Positions 61,392 to 64,000 of a stretch of DNA of 64,000 bases are shown piece by piece. Under the pieces are notes generated by a model. It ran no database searches. It saw nothing but the letters and a program-made list of their open reading frames with translations, and was not told where the DNA came from. The DNA lies in contig NZ_MVIJ01000031.1 in NCBI RefSeq assembly GCF_002086735.1, forward strand, positions 1 through 64,000. The letters run 5' to 3'. How positions within the stretch are numbered: position 1 is the first letter of the stretch; each line of letters starts with the position of its first letter. The translations under genes were made by a program, and so were the position numbers. This stretch comes from Mycobacterium scrofulaceum (GTDB lineage Bacteria; Actinomycetota; Actinomycetes; Mycobacteriales; Mycobacteriaceae).

Positions 61392-62555
61392 CTAGATGCG
61401 CTCGATGATGGTGCCGGTCGAGAGCGCACCGCCCGCGCACATGGTGATGAGCGCGGTGGTCTGGTCGGTGCGCTCCAGCTCGTGCAGCGCCGTGGTGATC
61501 AGCCGGCTGCCGGTGCTGCCCACCGGGTGGCCCAGCGCGATGGCCCCACCGTTCACGTTGACCTTGTCCATGTCGGGGTTGTGGACGCGCGCCCAGGACA
61601 GCACGACCGACGCGAACGCCTCGTTGATCTCGGTGATGTCGATGTCGCCCATCTTCATGCCGGCCTTCTCCAGCACCTTGGCCGTCGACTGCACAGGGCC
61701 GTCCAGGTGGTAGTAGGGCTCGGCGCCGACGAGCGCCTGGCTGACGATGCGGGCACGCGGCCGCAGCCCGAGAGCCTTGGCCTTGTCTTCGTCCATCCAC
61801 AGCACGGCCGCGGCCCCGTCGGAAATCTGCGACGACGTTCCCGCCGTGTGGATCCCGCCCTCGATGACCGGCTTCAGCGAGCTGAGTCCCGACAGCGTGG
61901 TGTCGCGCAGGCCCTGGTCGCGGGAGATGGTGACCCGTTCCGACGTCGGTTGCTTGTTCTCGTCCAGCGCCGGCGCCTCGATCGGGGAGATCTCGCGGTC
62001 GAAACGACCTTCTTCCCAGGCCTGCTTGGCCTTCGCCTGCGATTGGTAGCCGAACTCGTCGATGTCCTCGCGGGTGATGCCCCGCCGCTTGGCGATCCGC
62101 TCGGCCGCGGTGAACTGGTCGGGCAGGTCGATGTCCCACGACGCGGGCCGCAGGATGCTGCGGTCGGGGCCGGCGTTGGCGCCCAGGCCGACGCGGCTCA
62201 TCGCCTCGATGCCGCACGCGATGCCGATGTCGATGGCGCCCGCCGCGATCAAACCGGCGACCAGGCCGTTGGCCTGCTGCCCGCTGCCGCACTGGCAGTC
62301 GACGGTCATCGCGCCGACGTGCTCGGGCAGGCCGGCGACCAGCCAGCTAACCCGGCTGATGTTGTTGGACTGCTCGCCGAACTGTGTCACGCAGCCGCCG
62401 ATGACCTGTTCGACGTCGCCGGCGTCGATGCCGGCCTTCTCCACCAGAGCCTTCTGCACCGCACCAAGCAGCTCGGTGGCGTGCAGTCCTGACAGCCACC
62501 CGTTGCGTTTGCCGATCGGGCTGCGGGTGGCTTCGACGATTACCGGGTTACCCAT
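61392..62555 (-). CDS. fadA5: FadA5, thiolase of sterol side-chain beta-oxidation
   Basis: A 387-residue thiolase, slightly shorter than Rv3546. It removes acetyl- or propionyl-CoA from the side chain of cholesterol-derived CoA esters. Nucleophile Cys89 in VDCQCGSGQQAN, His in ALGHPVGSTGSR and Cys in ITMCAGGALSTG. The ATG at 62555 follows a TANNNT hexamer by six bases. It is KstR-regulated and divergent from cyp125. Confidence 0.95.
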   Translation of the reverse strand: MGNPVIVEATRSPIGKRNGWLSGLHATELLGAVQKALVEKAGIDAGDVEQVIGGCVTQFGEQSNNISRVSWLVAGLPEHVGAMTVDCQCGSGQQANGLVAGLIAAGAIDIGIACGIEAMSRVGLGANAGPDRSILRPASWDIDLPDQFTAAERIAKRRGITREDIDEFGYQSQAKAKQAWEEGRFDREISPIEAPALDENKQPTSERVTISRDQGLRDTTLSGLSSLKPVIEGGIHTAGTSSQISDGAAAVLWMDEDKAKALGLRPRARIVSQALVGAEPYYHLDGPVQSTAKVLEKAGMKMGDIDITEINEAFASVVLSWARVHNPDMDKVNVNGGAIALGHPVGSTGSRLITTALHELERTDQTTALITMCAGGALSTGTIIERI

Positions 62556-62561
62556 TCCGTC

Positions 62562-62567
62562 AGGCTA
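62562..62567 (-). promoter_or_regulatory. Putative -10 (TAGCCT), leaderless fadA5
   Basis: On the minus strand TAGCCT is followed by six bases and the fadA5 ATG. It overlaps the left end of the KstR operator. Confidence 0.5.
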
Positions 62568-62579
62568 GAACACGTTTCA
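62566..62579. promoter_or_regulatory. KstR operator for fadA5
   Basis: TAGAACACGTTTCA fits TnnAACnnGTTnnA at all fixed positions, 10 bases upstream of the fadA5 start. Confidence 0.88.
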
Positions 62580-62644
62580 TTACTCTGACAAGCGAGGATG
62601 GTGACCTGCCTTTTATCTGCGCAGGAGCCGTGTTTTACTGGCAC

Positions 62645-62658
62645 TAGAACACGTTGCA
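62645..62658. promoter_or_regulatory. KstR operator for cyp125
   Basis: TAGAACACGTTGCA fits the KstR consensus at all fixed positions. It is 19 bases before the cyp125 start and 65 bases from the fadA5 site. Confidence 0.88.
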
Positions 62659-62677
62659 ATTGAGGAGCGCACACATC

Positions 62678-63919
62678 ATGGCACCCCCCAACATTCCCGC
62701 CGACTTCGACTTTCTTGACCCTGACGTCAACCTCGCGGGGTTGCCCGTCGAGGAACTCGCCTTGCTGCGCAAGGCGGAGCCGATCCACTGGGTCGACATT
62801 CCCAACGGCTCGGGCGGGTTCGAGGACCACGGCTACTGGCTCGTCACCAAGCACGCCGACGTCAAGGAAGTCTCGAAGCGCAGCGACATCTTCTCGAGCT
62901 GGATGAACGGCGCCATCCCGACGTGGCCGCCGGAGATGAAGCGCGAACAGGTCGAACTGCAGCGCAGCGTCATGCTCAACATGGACGCGCCGCACCACAC
63001 CCGGCTGCGCAAGATCATCTCCCGCGGATTCACCCCGCGGGCCATCGGGCGGCTGGAGGCCGAACTGGCCCAGCGCGCCCAGAACATCGCCAAGACCGCG
63101 GCGAGCGAGGGCAGCGGCGACTTCGTCGAACAGGTCTCGTGTGAGTTGCCGCTGCAGGCGATCGCGGGCCTGCTCGGCGTGCCCCAGGAGGATCGCGACA
63201 AGCTCTTCCGCTGGTCCAACGAGATGACCGGCGGCACCGACCCCGAGTACGCCACCGTCGATCCCGCGCAGTCGTCGATGGAGCTGATCACGTACGCGAT
63301 GGCCATGGCCGAGGAGCGGGGCAAGAACCCCACCGACGACATCGTCACCACGCTCGTCCAGGCCGACATCGACGGGGAGAAGCTCTCCGACGACGAGTTC
63401 GGTTTCTTCGTCGTCATGCTCGCGGTGGCCGGCAACGAGACCACGCGCAACTCGATCACGCACGGGATGATCGCGATGGCCGACAACCCCGACCAATGGG
63501 AGCTGTTCAAGCGGGAGCGCCCGTCGACCGCCGCGGACGAGATCATCCGGTGGGCGACTCCCGTATCGGCCTTCCAGCGCACCGCCAACGAGGACACCGA
63601 GTTGTCCGGCGTGCAGATCAAGAAGGGCCAGCGCGTGGTGATGTCCTACCGGTCGGCCAACTTCGACGACGAGGTCTTCGACGACCCGCACGCCTTCAAC
63701 ATCCTGCGCGACCCGAATCCCCACGTCGGTTTCGGCGGGACCGGCGCGCACTACTGCATCGGCGCGAACCTGGCCCGGATGACCATCAACCTGATCTTCA
63801 ACGCCGTCGCCGACCACATGCCGGACCTCAAGCCGATCGGCGAGCCCGAGCGACTGCGGTCGGGCTGGCTGAACGGGATCAAGCACTGGCAGGTCGACTA
63901 CACCGGCGCAACGCGGTGA
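62678..63919 (+). CDS. cyp125: CYP125 steroid C26/C27-monooxygenase
   Basis: A 413-residue cytochrome P450. I-helix oxygen-binding AGNETTRNS (about 251-259), ERR region and the heme loop FGGTGAHYCIGANLARM with axial Cys360. It oxidises the terminal carbon of the cholesterol side chain to start its breakdown. The N-terminus is about 20 residues shorter than that of the M. tuberculosis enzyme. GAGGAG at 62662-62667 decides for ATG 62678 over the upstream TTG. fadE28 follows after seven bases. Confidence 0.96.
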   Translation: MAPPNIPADFDFLDPDVNLAGLPVEELALLRKAEPIHWVDIPNGSGGFEDHGYWLVTKHADVKEVSKRSDIFSSWMNGAIPTWPPEMKREQVELQRSVMLNMDAPHHTRLRKIISRGFTPRAIGRLEAELAQRAQNIAKTAASEGSGDFVEQVSCELPLQAIAGLLGVPQEDRDKLFRWSNEMTGGTDPEYATVDPAQSSMELITYAMAMAEERGKNPTDDIVTTLVQADIDGEKLSDDEFGFFVVMLAVAGNETTRNSITHGMIAMADNPDQWELFKRERPSTAADEIIRWATPVSAFQRTANEDTELSGVQIKKGQRVVMSYRSANFDDEVFDDPHAFNILRDPNPHVGFGGTGAHYCIGANLARMTINLIFNAVADHMPDLKPIGEPERLRSGWLNGIKHWQVDYTGATR

Positions 63920-63926
63920 CGTCCTG

Positions 63927-64000
63927 ATGGACTTCAATCTCACTGCGACGCAACAGGCCGTCGCCGACGTGGTGACGTCCGTTCTGAACCGGGATCTCGG
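63927..64000 (+). CDS. fadE28: FadE28 (ChsE1) acyl-CoA dehydrogenase, 5' fragment
   Basis: Only the first 24 codons lie in the window: MDFNLTATQQAVADVVTSVL and onward. The sequence is that of the N-terminal helix of an acyl-CoA dehydrogenase, and in M. tuberculosis fadE28 (Rv3544c) follows cyp125. FadE28 pairs with FadE29 to dehydrogenate the three-carbon side chain. It is seven bases after the cyp125 stop, so both lie in one operon. Confidence 0.85.
   Translation, partial: MDFNLTATQQAVADVVTSVLNRDL

Noticed and set aside
61392..62555. Loss of the second catalytic cysteine in FadA5 at GHPVGSTGSR
   Set aside because: The catalytic cysteine is in the later TMCAGGAL segment and is intact; the serine in the earlier loop is not the catalytic position.

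Overview
The window is high-GC actinobacterial DNA whose gene order and protein sequences match a slow-growing Mycobacterium. The best overall fit is a member of the M. avium complex or a close relative; the species is an inference. The backbone is the inverted counterpart of the M. tuberculosis Rv3593 to Rv3544c interval, which carries the core of cholesterol (steroid ring and side chain) catabolism. Several blocks are inserted or missing relative to M. tuberculosis.

Layout. (1) 0.2-2.7 kb: lpqF, mhuD (heme degradation) and an alpha/beta hydrolase. (2) 2.8-10.2 kb: a seven-gene operon homologous to Rv0081-Rv0087 (ArsR regulator plus six complex-I/hydrogenase-3-like subunits), sitting between the Rv3591c homologue and mutY. 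Its large subunit lacks the NiFe-ligand cysteines, so it looks like an energy-converting-hydrogenase-related (Ehr) membrane complex and not a true hydrogenase. (3) 10.2-21 kb: housekeeping genes mutY, canB, an Rv3587c-like gene, disA-radA, lpqE, carD-ispD-ispF, cysS-rlmB and a secreted glycerophosphodiesterase. (4) 21-28.6 kb: arsB2-like transporter, metallo-beta-lactamase-fold protein with a PxpA homologue, lppH, a zinc-type ABC importer behind a putative Zur box, and a LacI-type regulator. (5) 28.6-38 kb: KstR and its regulon (fadE34, kshB, hsaADCB), interrupted by a DUF559-type nuclease gene bracketed by near-identical repeats. (6) 38.2-42.5 kb: an inserted block with a DUF732 protein, a receptor-like Ser/Thr kinase with a 12-kelch-repeat extracellular part, and a DsbA-like protein; then nat. 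(7) 43.4-58.8 kb: the KstR2 regulon (aspB, fadE33/32/31, fadD3, fadE30, ipdF, kstR2, fadA6, ipdCBA, echA20, two SDRs), which degrades the last two steroid rings (HIP). (8) 58.8-61.4 kb: accessory DNA with a phosphatase remnant, a frameshifted secreted protein, ddn and an NTF2-like gene. (9) 61.4-64 kb: fadA5, cyp125 and the start of fadE28 (side-chain degradation).

The steroid genes form one pathway. Cyp125 and FadA5/FadE28/FadE34 shorten the side chain, KshB supplies electrons for 9-alpha-hydroxylation, and HsaA-HsaB, HsaC and HsaD open and cleave rings A/B. FadD3, FadE30-33, IpdF, IpdC, EchA20, IpdAB and FadA6 degrade rings C/D. The regulatory wiring can be read directly: five KstR-type palindromes and three KstR2-type palindromes lie at the divergent promoters, and several controlled genes start six or seven bases after a TANNNT hexamer, which suggests leaderless mRNAs.

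Functional names rest on recognition of protein families and remembered M. tuberculosis homologues; no database search was run.
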